Assembly (NCBI GenBank): GCA_004151065.3
Contig: NWUY0300011324.1
Span: 44,065-76,358 of the forward strand
From: Larix sibirica
Taxonomy: Eukaryota; Streptophyta; Pinopsida; Pinales; Pinaceae
Reading direction: 5' to 3'
Length of the DNA stretch: 32,294 bases
Shown: one piece after another, positions 10,991 through 22,880 of the stretch
Position numbering within the stretch: the stretch's first letter is position 1
Layout: the number at the start of each line of letters is the position of its first letter
Translations under genes and position numbers: made by a program
Notes under the pieces: generated by a model
The model's input: only the letters and a program-made list of their open reading frames with translations
Databases searched by the model: none
What the model was told of the DNA's origin: nothing

Positions 10991-12955
10991 TCCTTAGAAA
11001 ATTTGCAAATTCATCATTTTCCCATCCTCCCGAAGGTAACTTCATGGAATGCTTATAAGTCAAGTATACTCATTGACATTTAAAGACCATGCTTTAGAAC
11101 CCTAAAATGTTCGTCTCTTGTAATTATATTCTCATTCTAATAATGGGTTAAATATCTTTCCAAGTGTATTTTAATATTATATTTAAGGTGCATACACATT
11201 GTCTCTAGTTTTGACTTCATTGATGTGTATCATCGAGGAATTATACTGCCCTGCTTTCAAATCAATCCATTAAATTTTCCTCACATATTGCCTAAATAGC
11301 TAGTGTCGTCTTTGCTTCCTCAAGTTACCTATGCCAATTTAGTGTATTAAGTGATAATATTGTACTTCACACATGATGGCCCTTCTTAATGTCCTCTATT
11401 TTAGTCTCCTATGTCCACAAGGTCAAGCATAAAGGAAACATTTAAGAAACATATTGATACCTACCCCACAAACACCCATCTATGTCAATAGTGTTTTTTG
11501 CACATCATGTTGTCATAATTAATTCTTCCATCATGCAATAATGATTGTATCAAAGTGTTCCCTCACCCCACCTAGACCAACTACAAGTTTCTTATTCTTC
11601 TAGAGAGTTGGTGCCTCTCTAAGTCATGCCTTTCTTTGCTTTTGCATCCCTAGTGTATGGGTCTTCCTATCAATGTTGTGAACACAAGTTTCTTCATAGC
11701 CTCATTATTGGTCTAGCATACATACATGAAGAGGAGATTAACGCCTATATTCCATGCACGTTATAGGTTCTTCTATCATATAACTTTGTATCATACATGT
11801 TAGAATCATTAAGTGTGTTTCATGAGATTTGGGGTTTCATAGTCCATATAAGTCTCGTGGTATAGATTTTTGGGATAAACCATGCATATTAAAAATTAAC
11901 CATGCATATTAAAATCATTCATTCTTTTTAATAATAAACCATGCATATTCGTATGTGTAATCTAATTCATTTCCTACCACCAGCATGAAAACAAAGAAGA
12001 GGGGAGAATAGAGAAGACACATCCTATAGAGGTTGAGGGAGACAAGTGCCAAATCCCCCTCATGTGTCGCTAATGCACTCCACCTAGGTTTTTCACACTT
12101 TCTTGTGCTGAATTAGGCCTATACTTGGTCACATATATTCACTCAAAGTATTCATGAGGATGTCCTCAAAGCTTCTAGAAAATCACTAAATTGTTCCTGA
12201 ACTAGACGTGGTTGAGTATTGGAAAGCTTTGAGTAACATCTTATAAGTCCCAACTAAACTCCAGTATCCCTATAAATACCACTAATATGAAACCAAAATA
12301 TATTTTCTTTTTGGGATGGTTCTGCAAATGCTCTAGAAGACTAAGGGTGTGTGATCTTGCACTCTAAACTATACAATGGAATATCCTCAAGGATGTTGTT
12401 TCCACTGACACTGATAGTGCATGCAAATGATAAAATAAAATAAAACTAAATGCAACTTAAAACATAGATTCATAAATGTAATAAGCAATTTGTTGCAATA
12501 ATTATCTTTAAAAAAATAAGTTGTTCACACTATTTAACTCAAAATAATCATCAATGCATATATAAGAAATCAAATTGTGCCCAAGATTTGGAGATCTTTG
12601 TTCAAATTGTAAAGTAGGTCATGGAGCACATTGTGTCACATATTGGCATCTCGAATAGTGTGGTGAACCTCCCTCTTGTGTGGACTCTTCCCTTGCAAAA
12701 TAATCCTCTTGGGATTTTAAAGATCCTCTCTCATCCCCTAAACAAGGAAATGTATTTCAAGCTATTGATGGCAAGTAGAAAAATTGCAGGGTCTTAGAAA
12801 AAAATGCCGCAAAGAAGTGCCAATTACAAGAAGCCTAGCAAAGGCTAAGAAATTTCTTTTTTATATACATTTTAAAAATGTTTTTTAGTATGTATGTTTT
12901 AACAATTTTAAAAATGTTTTTCAAGTAGTATGTATGCTTGAACAATAGAGGTTTT
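10991..12955. other. No recognisable gene
   Basis: About 2 kb without a protein-like frame. A short motif, AACCATGCATATT, recurs three times between 11877 and 11950. TTTTAAAAATGTTTTT is duplicated at about 12870-12920. Nothing else is supported. Confidence 0.5.
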
Positions 12956-12958
12956 TTG

Positions 12959-13112
12959 TATTGTTCACCCTCTCGGCAGGAACTTGGATCAGTTTTTCAT
13001 TTTGAACTTATGGCCCCGCCCTTATACATATTTTGTGTTCACCCTCTCGGCAGGGACTTGGATCAGTTTTTCATTTTGAACTTATGGCCTTGTCCTTATA
13101 CATATTTTGTCT
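12959..13112 (+). repeat. 74-bp tandem duplication
   Basis: GTTCACCCTCTCGGCAGG occurs at 12963 and 13037, each followed by ACTTGGATCAGTTTTTCATT and CTTATACATATTTTGT. Identity is very high. The two overlapping open frames here (12938-13198 and 13033-13215) arise only because the same sequence is read twice in different frames. They are not evidence of a gene. Confidence 0.85.
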
Positions 13113-13180
13113 TAGCTTTTGGATTTGTTGGAGTCTTGTTTTCAATACAAATGCTATATGTTACCAAAAAAGAAAGGTAT
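13110..13180 (+). mobile_element. Possible LINE 3' terminus
   Basis: After the 74-bp duplication the text runs through GGATTTGTTGGAGTC and TTTTCAATACAAATGC, then ends with GTTACCAAAAAAGAAAGG. Many plant L1-type LINE 3'-UTRs end in a T-rich segment followed by TTACC and an A-tail, and this matches that pattern. No target-site duplication was found and no RT coding lies upstream, so it would be a heavily 5'-truncated copy. A chance A-rich run is a real alternative. Confidence 0.3.
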
Positions 13181-15138
13181 TCCACAAGGGTAGATTAAAT
13201 ACTTTGTATAGTTAAATCAAATGATTGAAAAATCAATTGGATAAGACCATGCTTGTGTAATCTTGCGTACTCTTATCGTTACCCTTAAATTGATGTTAAT
13301 AGGGATTGATTCAAAACCAAGAGGTACGAATTCTTTGAGGGATAAGTAAAATAAATGTTATTCGAAAGCACTACCTCTCTACCATCTCATACCACATCTC
13401 TCTGTGTCAATGTTCAAAATATTTCTAAAGAATAGGTGATTTATGTGGTTGACACTAAAGAGATAGGGATTGATCATTGGTAAACATGTCTAAACTACCT
13501 TCTTCAAATAATGTCCTTTTGTAAAAGTTACTACCTTATTAATCTAAGTTGTCTTTCAGGCCACAGGGACTATATAATTCAAGTTGCTACAATTCCAATT
13601 ATTTTTTGACAAAAGTCCATACACAGTTTAAACTTTTATCCAAAGTCTTCATTTCAAATTTGTTTTGGATGAAGCAATATACAAACTCTCTTTGTTTTTA
13701 ATTTTCTTTTATCTGTCCAATCAACCAATTCACTCGATTGATTCACCCTCTTATTTAGCCTCATATCAAAGCATGCTAATATTCAACGTGCTTTATTAAC
13801 TTAAAAGCCTAAGTTTCAAGTAAGGCTTGTGAATTAATGCTAGAGTTTATTCTAGCATTATTTTGAGTTACATTTTCCAGTTCTCCAAATCTATGCATCA
13901 CCTAATATCTATGTTTTTGCTTTACATTCAGTGTAGTGCATCGCCTTAACTGCACATGACATAAATTTCTTCACAACCTCTACCTGACCTTTGCCACTAT
14001 TGCCACGACCTCCTTCTGCACTGCCTTCGTTGGCAAGTAACCTCATTCATGGGTCAATTTATTCTTCTCATTCAAACCAACCACTACTAGGACATGGTTC
14101 AAATTGATAACCAACAATAGATCTTGCAACATACCTTATATTCAAATAAAAAAAAACTTGATCACACTTAAACAAGCGCTTCAATGGGCTATGTAACAGG
14201 GGTTGCTCCTCAGTCTACTACTAAATTTGTTATTGTTTAGCCTACAAAATTAACATAATTAATAGGATCTACTAAAGAATCAATAGTTAAAAAGGTTGTC
14301 CAACAAGATAGACTCACCAATGTTATTATTGAGGTTCAAAGCTAAATTGGTATGGTCATCCAGGTCAGTTTCCACTTCAATATTACCCGAAAACTAGTTT
14401 GTGCATTTGACTGATTTCAGATCTCGGTGAGAGTGATTCTATTTGAACATTCCATGTTAGTTTCCACTTCAAGATTGAATAAAATTAGATTTGTATGTTT
14501 GGATGATTTTGGGGTGGGGCATGAGTGATTTTGTTCAAGCACCTTTAACATAACTATCGCTTCTGAGGTGTCTTGAGCTAGTAGTGCTAAAGGTTCACAC
14601 CTAGAGGAGTTACTTTTCATAGTAGCAGCAAATGGCAGTCAACATGTTATCATTTCCTTGTTTATTTAACAATACTAATAACATGACATCACCAACCAAT
14701 ACACCTTATACTAGTTGTAAGGACCCCCTTAGTAATGTTTACCACTACACTAAAATGTATTGATATATTACTATTATAACTAAGCTAGAGACGAATTACT
14801 ATTATAACTAGTTATAGAAATTCCCTAGATGGTTTAACATAATCAAGAATAACAACACAACATCACCAACCAATATTAAAAAAGGGTGGTAAAGGATTAT
14901 CAGGCACATAACAAAGAAGCATTGTATAAATTAGTGTACTTGAAACATATGATATAATGGATAAATTAAGTGACGATAATAATGCATTTTTAATAATCCC
15001 ACCATGTGTGAAGTGATAATGTACAATATGTTATATAGAAAAGTAGTAGTTGGATAGACACACAAATATATATATAATTTCTTTCGAGATCAACATAAGC
15101 AAGTCATATCATTTCTTTCGAGAAGCAAGTCTTGGTGA
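13181..15138. other. No recognisable gene
   Basis: AT-rich sequence. It contains a perfect 9-bp hairpin, AATGCTAGA/TCTAGCATT (13836-13859), and the 92-bp duplication annotated separately at 14363-14555. A LINE reverse transcriptase might be expected upstream of the RNase H relic at 15139, but I could not see one. Confidence 0.45.
14363..14555 (+). repeat. Diverged 92-bp direct duplication
   Basis: AGTTTCCACTTCAA occurs at 14367 and 14459. Matching downstream segments follow (TTTGTGCATTTGACTGATTT versus TTTGTATGTTTGGATGATTT, and GAGTGATT in both). Both copies are non-coding. Confidence 0.65.
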
Positions 15139-15440
15139 TTTTTTGATGGAGTATCAAGGGGGAACCTAGGGATGAGTGGGGAAAAGAGACTTCTATTTTT
15201 TCTCTAATAGTGATCAAACATCTTTTACTTGTGGTCTAGGTAAGGTAGAATTAATATGGAAAAACTTAAGGCAATTCTAATTCTTAGAAGAATAACAATG
15301 AACGCAACCATGCATGAGTTGAAAATTTATGGAGACTCCAAGTTGGTTATTGGATGGTTGAATGTATATTTTCATTGAAAAAATTTCATATCCCATCAAG
15401 CTAAATGTACTAGTATACATGTTGAACAAGAAGGAAATTG
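15139..15440 (+). pseudogene. RNase H domain relic of a retroelement
   Basis: In one plus-strand frame the translation begins FFDGVSRGNLGMSG and, 57 codons after its first Asp, reads ELKIYGDSKLVIGWLN. These are the first and third conserved blocks of the RNase H domain (RVT_3 type) found at the C-terminus of many plant LINE polyproteins: DGASRGNPG-like, with a catalytic Asp, and GDSxLVI. Four stop codons lie between them: three consecutive ones 20 residues after the first Asp, and one nine residues later. CGLGK in a neighbouring frame suggests a frameshift as well. The copy is therefore dead. The domain identity is supported by two correctly spaced motifs in the same frame. Assignment to a LINE rather than to a Gypsy lineage with an extra RNase H is inference. 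Confidence 0.6.
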
Positions 15441-16400
15441 ATGATAAACAAGGTGCTCATTATCTTTAAGTGAGATTAAACATGAGGTTTCTTCTTCTAT
15501 ATATTAGAGACAATTATTTGCTTAGAACTTTGTTAGAGGATATGCCACATGATATGAGCAGTATACAAGACAAATCGATAGTTTGAGAGCTCTCTATATT
15601 ATGGTTTTCCCACACGTTGAGAGAGAAGATATAGTTTTCTCCATACTTTATATGGTTGTTCGTCATTTTTGTTTTTCTTGAAAACTTTGGTTTATCATGC
15701 ATTTTATGTTTTAGTGATGGTTATATAAATCTCAATATTATGAATCAAATCTAATCTATTTTTTTTAAGCATTTAGGGAAGGCCTAATTAATTGTAGTTA
15801 TGTGTCTTCATAGACTATCAAAATGTAATATCATAGTTTTGAAATATAGGGGGGTCATAGGTTTGACTCTTTTCGATTCTCTTGGGGTTAGGTGATTGGA
15901 ATTTAGGCACACCCTACGTATCATCTTCGAAATGAGAGGAAGCTCTCGTTGGGTTCCTCTTCCACATAAAAAGTAAAATTGTACTTTTCTGTTACAAAAT
16001 TAAATATATATTTTTATATGAAATTATTAATTTATTAAATATGTGTCTAAATGAATGAATAATTGAATTTGACCATGTTAATGTCCATTGAATATATTTC
16101 ATATTATTATAAAATAATATACAAATAATATGTTAAAATCCCAAGGGGATGATTCTATCACAATATATAGAATATAAATATCAATACAAATAGAAAGGTG
16201 GTGAACTTAAAATTCAAAATTCTTCATTGAGTTTCAACTTCATGCATTTGGATCATAATCCTAATACGAGATGAGGTACAAGACAAATCTTTATTGATAT
16301 ATTTATGGTTCAGTTGTGGTAGTTATAATAATATTATAATAATATTATAATGTACTAGTTCACACTTTCATCTTTTACATATATATTGTGTAACTATAAA
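15441..16400. other. No recognisable gene
   Basis: AT-rich sequence, with a more balanced patch at 15840-15960. That patch contains AGGTTTGACTC, weakly resembling a pol III B-box, but no A-box or tail was found. ATAATATT repeats lie at about 16326-16350. Confidence 0.45.
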
Positions 16401-16488
16401 AATCTTAATAAAAAGAAATTGAAATCTATATGTGTTATTATAAAAATCTTAATAAAAAGAAATTGAAATCTATATGTGTTATTAGTAC
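16401..16488 (+). repeat. 44-bp perfect tandem duplication
   Basis: AATCTTAATAAAAAGAAATT begins at 16401 and again at 16445, and the shared text extends through GAAATCTATATGTGTTATTA. The two copies appear identical, suggesting a young duplication or slippage event. Confidence 0.85.
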
Positions 16489-18094
16489 AATATATCATAT
16501 ATTCTTTTACCTTAGAAAACAAATCATATTTTTACTCTATATAATAAGATTACATTTTATAAATGCTCGTTCACATTTCAAACACTCTTTTTAGGGAGAG
16601 CAATAAAACATAGATAGAAAAAAGGTAGCATGCATGAATACAATCATATAAAAGGATCCTACAACATGATCAATTCCAAAAGGGAGTAGACTAGATATGT
16701 TCTCAAATATGTTTTTGGTTAGTGTATTCAACAATAAAGAAAGTTCTAAGTATATAGTCCTTCAAAAAACTACATATATATGTTCATAAATAACAATCTT
16801 GTGGTTATATAAAAGGAGTATGAAAGTATTTAGTGGAATGTTCTTTCACCTTCTATTGTGATACAAACACCAACATCCAAAATTAATCTAGATTTTGAGA
16901 TCCCATTAGCTTCCACATTAGTCTCTCTGTACACATGGTGAGAAGATAATGAGTTAAAAATTGTCACAAGTAACTTTATTATCATTATAAATAGGTTGTA
17001 GATTATAGTTTTACAAAGAATTTGTTCCATTCATCTAATTTATCACAAGAAGAGAATCAATGAAGATTTGTAATTTATGGGCACCGTTTATTAATTGATA
17101 GAATGAATAACAACTCTAAAGCCATTAAGTCAGTTAAATCATCATTACAATCTATTTGTGCTTCTTTATGCAATATACATCAATGTGTGTGTGTGTTATA
17201 ATTTTTTTTATTAAGACAAATTCTCTTCTTCATAAAACACCATTACCTTTATTTTTCAAACATGTGTAGAAACTATGTTGTAATGCCACACCAATGCTAT
17301 CATAGTGTTCATGAACAATGCTCTTATAGTCAGCGTGCCTATGTTATCTTCCATCTCTTGAGATTTGTCTTTTCTTGATATTTGTCATCTTTGAATATCT
17401 AATTGAATACATAAGGTATGTAATATTCCATGACATGTCTGCAAGCTATGTTTATGTATTTGCATACAAAGTTTATATTCAAAATATTGTGTAATTCACC
17501 TCTTTAATATATTTGATAGTTTTCTTAAAGCATCTTGTGATAAAATGAAATGTATTTTTTAAGTATTGACGTGGTCAAATTTGATTGTTGATTTATTGAA
17601 AAACTTAATCAATGAACCAATAATCAAATTTAATAGATTTAAGGTTGTAAATTAAGCTTCATTTTATTACATGAGTGTTAACAATTAACATGCCAATGAA
17701 AAAAAATATATTAAATTAATGATCATATATATAGAAAAACTATGGGGAACTTCCTCGCATTCATAGTTGTTACCTTGTACAAAGTGATTAGCGTTTGGTA
17801 TGGTACTTGATTTGGCATGGAGATTGAGTGAGACATGCAATATAGGTAACCAACTTGAGGAATTGACACCAAGACCCATTGCATGAAGCTTAAAGCACTC
17901 AACCAAGGAAAATATGATGGGATCCCCACCTTCCCTTGAATGTTTAGATGGAGTGTGGTTTGATTTCAACATCAATAGAAGGTTGCAACCTAGCGGGAAT
18001 CATCTTGACTCAAATCTCAGCTAGATTAGAACCATAGACCTTACAATGAACTCTTATAACAATCCATTTGAGTAGACTAAGCTAACCCTTTGGG
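16489..18094. other. No recognisable gene
   Basis: About 1.6 kb of AT-rich sequence. A short GT microsatellite lies at about 17183-17196. Two overlapping minus-strand open frames at 17685-17975 show no recognisable domain. Confidence 0.5.
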
Positions 18095-18118
18095 TATATA
18101 TATATATATATATATATA
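18095..18118. repeat. (TA)12 microsatellite, left flank of inverted-repeat element
   Basis: Twelve uninterrupted TA units immediately precede the left terminal inverted repeat. A tract of equal length flanks the right end, at 18739-18762. Confidence 0.9.
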
Positions 18119-18280
18119 GTGCATCATTCATATCCACTACCAACACAACTTAACTAATGTTTGTATTTATGTTAATGTTAATGCAATGTGTTCTCTGCGG
18201 ATTTGTCACTCACCACAAAATCCCTTCAAATATCTCTTTACAACGTATGTAGTACACTACATCTATACTCATGTTATGAG

Positions 18281-18419
18281 TACCACCATTGCTTTGCTTT
18301 GAGTAGTAGGAGACATATGAGGTAGAGTGTGCCCACACGTATGTGGTGGAGTATGCCCACACCATCACATATGCTTTAAGTTATGGTTTTGGTAGATAGT
18401 GAATTCACTGTACCAAGTA
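18281..18419 (+). repeat. Internal direct repeat, copy 1 (139 bp)
   Basis: It starts TACCACCATTGCTTTGC and ends TACCAAGTA, and contains two CCCACAC motifs. It matches copy 2 at 18456 over its whole length, with scattered substitutions and no visible indel. Confidence 0.85.
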
Positions 18420-18458
18420 CACACACACACACACACGTGTGTGTGTGTGTGTGTGTAC
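18417..18458. repeat. Alternating (AC)9/(GT)10 palindrome
   Basis: GT followed by nine AC units, then ten GT units followed by AC, makes an almost perfect 42-bp palindrome at the centre of the composite element. Alternating purine-pyrimidine palindromes of this sort can extrude cruciforms or adopt Z-DNA and are prone to rearrangement. Confidence 0.9.
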
Positions 18459-18594
18459 CACCATTGCTTTGCTTTGAGTAGTAAGAGACGTATGAGTTGG
18501 AGTGTTCCCACACGTATGGGGTGGAGTATTCCCACACTGCCACGTATGCTTTAAGTTCCAACTTTGGTTGATAGTGAATGCATTGTGCCAAGTA
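18456..18594 (+). repeat. Internal direct repeat, copy 2 (139 bp)
   Basis: It starts TACCACCATTGCTTTGC and ends GTGCCAAGTA, where it abuts the right inverted arm. It lies in the same orientation as copy 1, so the interior is direct-repeated although the ends are inverted. Confidence 0.85.
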
Positions 18595-18738
18595 TAGATG
18601 CAGTGTACTATGTGCGTCGTAAAGAGAGATTTGAAGGGATTTTGTGATGAATGACAAATATGCAGAGTACACATTTCATTAACATAAATACAACCATTAG
18701 CTAAGTTGTGTGGGAAGTGAATATGAATGTAACACTAA

Positions 18739-18762
18739 TATATATATATATATATATATATA
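18739..18762. repeat. (TA)12 microsatellite, right flank
   Basis: Twelve TA units directly follow the right arm of the inverted-repeat element, matching the left tract in length. Confidence 0.9.
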
Positions 18763-21403
18763 TGCAAAAACACAACCCTATTTCACCTAATAGAACATGT
18801 GCACAAATAGATCTAAATTTATTAAAACTCACACCATTAGACATACAACCCTATTAACAACAATGAGCTCGCTTCTTATGGCCAAGGATGGGGTTTCATT
18901 CCTTCCCTGCACCCTTCAAACAAAGAAATTCCTAGCGAGATGGGAAGTTGGTAGGATTATGGTCCTCACTAAACGGGCACACTGACTTATCTAGTATGGA
19001 ACTAACATTTTTTCTATCCTCCTTGGCCAAACAAGACACATGGAAGGATTTATTTATCGGTGAACCTAAGAAAATGAACATCTAGAACAAAATAAACAAA
19101 GATTCGACACATGGAAAACAATATTTACAATACGAGGAGGACTTAACACCTACAATAGCATTATCTAGTATTCTTGGAGGGTTCTAAAAATACCTGGATA
19201 AAATTGCAATTGCTCTTTGACTAGTGAAATATGGCGGATAACCAACCCTTCAAACACATAGCACTTCCACCGATTCCAAAAAAGTTTCATTCCAACAATA
19301 TTTATAACATTGCCACCACCTTTTAGTTTGCACCCAACAAATTACTAGCACTTAGAACACATGGGACTCAAACTAACATCAATGATGTCCACAACATTGC
19401 CATCACAACTTCACTCACAACTAGCAAATTCTCAACTCTCAAAACACATGAAACTCAAACAAACATCAACTCAAAATTTTCTAGCAAATTCAAGAGGAAT
19501 GGACTCAATCTAATGCCATTGAATGCCTTAGTTGCACTCTGGACATCTTCGATCACTGTGAGTTTCATGTCATCACCACCAAGCTTAGCAACCTAGGCAA
19601 TAAATGCACATGGAGATTGGTTTCAATACCACGAAACAAAAACACTAACACTTAGCCGCCCCAATTTAAAACTCGCAATCCATACATCATCAATCATCAT
19701 GATGTTCTATCATCACTACAAAGTTTGACAACCTGCATTCTAAATGCACCTAGATATCAATGACCAATACAATTAAAAACCCATATCAACCATCATTATC
19801 ATCATTATTATTATTTTATTTTTTTCAATCCATACCTATCCATTAAACACTAATTAATTTAAAAAATGGATATAATATTTCCGTCCAACTTCATAAACTA
19901 TTAATGAATATACCATCGATCATTATCATGAACCATCGTCCCCTGACTTTTATTTTCATCTTGGGAAGTGGGATGTTCTATGGTCACCCATACCCTTAGA
20001 AATCAAGGTTTCACTTTCTTGGCTTTCACATGTGAGAAACCTTCCTTTACTTTTGTAGATACCAAACTTGTGTATCGAAACATTTGTTAGCCCAAACCAT
20101 CCGCGTAATACCCTCCTTCCCACTAGTCTTTTATTTTTCGCGATTTAAAAAGCGGACTCTTTTATGTCACCGAAATCCTTACAACTCAAGTGTCACTTCT
20201 TTCACACCTAAGAAAGTGCGTTATGAGAGAGACCTACCTTTTAGAAGGGTTGCACCACCTAAAGCATTTGGAATAATTCAACGAGAAGATATTTTAAATA
20301 TTTATTTTTTTAATTATATAAATTGGTAATTTGTCTGGATTATTTAGTCTAAGTTGAGGTTCAAAATGAATGATGTCATTATAATGTAAAAGTATATTTA
20401 ACAATTTGCAAATTAAATATATCACTAACTCGTGATTTAGTAAGAGTTAAAAGTTCAAAAACACACCCAATATGAGGGTCTTATTAGAGAAGGGCGCCTA
20501 CCCTTATAGCTTTATCATAATTGTCCAATGCTTCATTAAAACTTTAAACTCAAATAAGAAAAGTGTGAAACATACCTCCTCAACATTTGAATTATTAACT
20601 CCTTGACCACTTCAAATACCATAAGTATAAGGTATTCCCATATGATAAAAAATGTATAATAAATCAGACAATTAGTTTCTGAAGCAACTACAAGGTGAAA
20701 TAATGAATAGATATGTGTAAAAATACTTCGATGATAACTTGTGAATATGAATGTTTTTATTATTAATTAATTAATTTTAATAAAATATTTTATAATTGTA
20801 AAATTTTAAAAAACTAATTTATATTGTATAAATTTAATAATATTTTTGTTGATTAGATTTAATTTGAATTGTTATTATTCATGGGTGTAAAATAAATGGT
20901 GAATGAATATATTGTTAAAGTACTTATTTTGTGTAAAATTATCTGACTTAAAAAAAAAAATTATTATTAAATAAAATATTATCCTTTCTATTTAGTTTTT
21001 CTTAAAAGGACAAAATTACACTATTTGTTTAATTAACATCAACAACAATGTCGCAGCCAAATAACGTAGAATTGCATGTGTCAATGGGCTCCACATCTTT
21101 GTACGACACAATGGTAGAAAATGCCCATGCTACACTTGAATTTCAAAAGACACGAAATGTTGCAGCCGTGTTGTGGAAGACGCGCCATTAAAAAAATTTG
21201 AGGTATCACTCCTTAGCACGTTATTAAAAAAAATCTCATCATTCCAAACTAGGAGCATCATTAACATCAACCATAGTTTCCCAATCCCACAGAACCTTCT
21301 CACATGATCCACGGTTTTATAACTAGCATACCCCTAAAGCGGGCAAATGAAACACTGAGAAAAGCTTCAATATGTTGTAAAATGAGAGAAAGTTGTGTGT
21401 ATG
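18763..21403. other. No recognisable gene
   Basis: AT-rich sequence with loosely repeated AACACATG-ACTCAAAC text at 19350-19460. A plus-strand open frame at 20084-20329 reads partly like a basic peptide (KKVRYERDLPFRRVAPPK), but no family or splice context supports it. Poly-A and AT runs lie at about 20760-20990. Confidence 0.45.
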
Positions 21404-21432
21404 ANATATATATATATATATATATATATATG
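21404..21432. repeat. TA microsatellite with an unresolved base
   Basis: An N at 21405 starts a TA run of about 13 units. The N marks an ambiguity in the assembly at a slippage-prone tract. No inverted arms accompany this tract, unlike the ones at 18.1 and 18.7 kb. Confidence 0.9.
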
Positions 21433-22880
21433 GAAAACATTACAGGTCCCCTCTTTATGAAATATCTAGATGGTGGGTGATGTTGATGCAAGCAAATGAT
21501 GTCTTGTCAACTTTTATAGCTTCTAGGAAAAGCTCCCAATTAGAAATTTATCTATTGAAAAGGGAGAACAATCTAATTATGGATTGACTATTCCTCCTTT
21601 GAAAATGGTGAAACTCTAGTTATGGCTCAGTTGTTGTAATCTTGATTGATGACTTAAATGAAATGCAACTAATAATGCAAATGAAAAATACAACTAAGGT
21701 AATAACTAATAAGCCTAGCTTGGATATTTTAAGAAAAAGATTGGCATGAAACCCAAAGGGAAAAATACAAACAACAAAAGGGGAGTTGAATTGCCAAATG
21801 CATCTTATATAAATCTATAAGCATTTCTAAGAAACTAATGACAACCTACAATTTTCCCTAAAACACAAGTTCACCTCAAATTGTTAGCATTGCATGATAT
21901 AAGTAAGCATAGATGTTTACAAACATGATAATAGTCTACATGTAATGACATCCATCCTTGTAAGTTTCAAGAAAATTATGAATATTGAAAATAGTGTACA
22001 ATTCACAATGTGTAAGAAGAGTTTCTCGAAAAAAGAGATAACAATGACCTCTGTATTTACATATGAAGAAGCTTAAAATTCCAAGAAAAAAATCCTCTCT
22101 TCATCAATCATAATATTTATACAAAAATAGAGTATGGGAGTTGAATTGATACAACTTTTGGACTCTTCACCTTCTAGCCTTAGTCAACATAATTTTAATC
22201 ATGCATATTTCTATTTTCTTCTATATAATCTTTACAAGTGTCAAATACTTTAATTATTACAAGTGATCTTGGAAAAGGGTACTACTTAAATGTGGCTTGG
22301 ACAATAGCTAGGCCTTTCTAGAGCTTGTTCTATCCCTCATCTAATTTAGACATGACAACATACACAATCCCTTCTCCCCTCATTTAGGTCTATATATATT
22401 CCTTTGCCTCCATTATGATAATGCACAAGATGAATTCTAAAGAATTATCTTTTGGCTATGGATCCCACTTAGCTATTCCATTATTTCAACTTAGGGTCGA
22501 AAAACATTGTTTATGTTAAAGGTCAGTAGATGACATTTTTGTGCTACCATTTTTGCATCTTCTTAATATTGGTTGTATAATTATTCTAAAAGATCCTAAT
22601 GTGCTTATTCAAGTTGTAAGTTGTATCCTTCCAATAACTTAGCCTTGTGTTGATTTTGATCATCTTCTTCTCACTTAATGTGGTACTTCTAGAGGTGCTT
22701 TGTTGACGTCATGCTTCCATTCTTGTAGGTGGTTCATGCATCTTTGCCATCTTCAGTGTTATTGTTTTTATTCTTGCAACTTGTGAGAAGGTGTTTATGC
22801 CTATTGGTAGGTGTCCTATATATCAAATATTTCTTATAGAAATCTTTGTACACTAGGATCAAGATATCATGGATTTAAAG
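21433..22880. other. No recognisable gene
   Basis: AT-rich sequence without a supported frame or repeat pair. The downstream end of the minus-strand pseudogene may extend into its right part. Confidence 0.45.

Larger units (their letters stand above)
18117..18738. mobile_element. Composite MITE-like element with about 150-bp terminal inverted repeats
   Basis: The left arm (18117-18269) and right arm (18591-18738) are inverted copies. The reverse complement of the right arm shares with the left arm TAGTG, CATTCATAT, ACACAACTTA, GTATTTATGTTAATG, CACAAAATCCCTTCAAAT and CATCTATACT. Between the arms are two 139-bp copies in direct orientation (18281-18419 and 18456-18594), separated by an alternating AC/GT palindrome. 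No transposase frame is present; apparent open frames here come from the repeats. Long inverted arms, no coding capacity and insertion at TA are typical of MITEs of the Tc1/mariner (TA target) type, and rice 'Micron' elements are known to sit inside (TA)n tracts. The superfamily is inference, because TA target duplication cannot be distinguished from the microsatellite. Confidence 0.75.

Noticed and set aside
12938-13215. Two overlapping plus-strand ORFs with near-identical peptides.
   Set aside because: They are the same 74-bp tandem repeat read in two frames.
15840-15970. SINE-like patch with AGGTTTGACTC.
   Set aside because: No A-box at the right distance, no tail and no flanking duplication.
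17685-17975. Overlapping minus-strand ORFs of 96 and 68 codons.
   Set aside because: No family resemblance, and the frames overlap with different readings. Probably chance.
18376-18674. Minus-strand ORFs with Thr-His and Cys-Val runs.
   Set aside because: They are translations of the AC/GT microsatellite and the internal repeats of the MITE-like element.
20084-20329. 81-codon plus-strand ORF with a basic segment.
   Set aside because: The C-terminal part is AT-rich noise (NIYFFNYINW) and no domain is recognisable.
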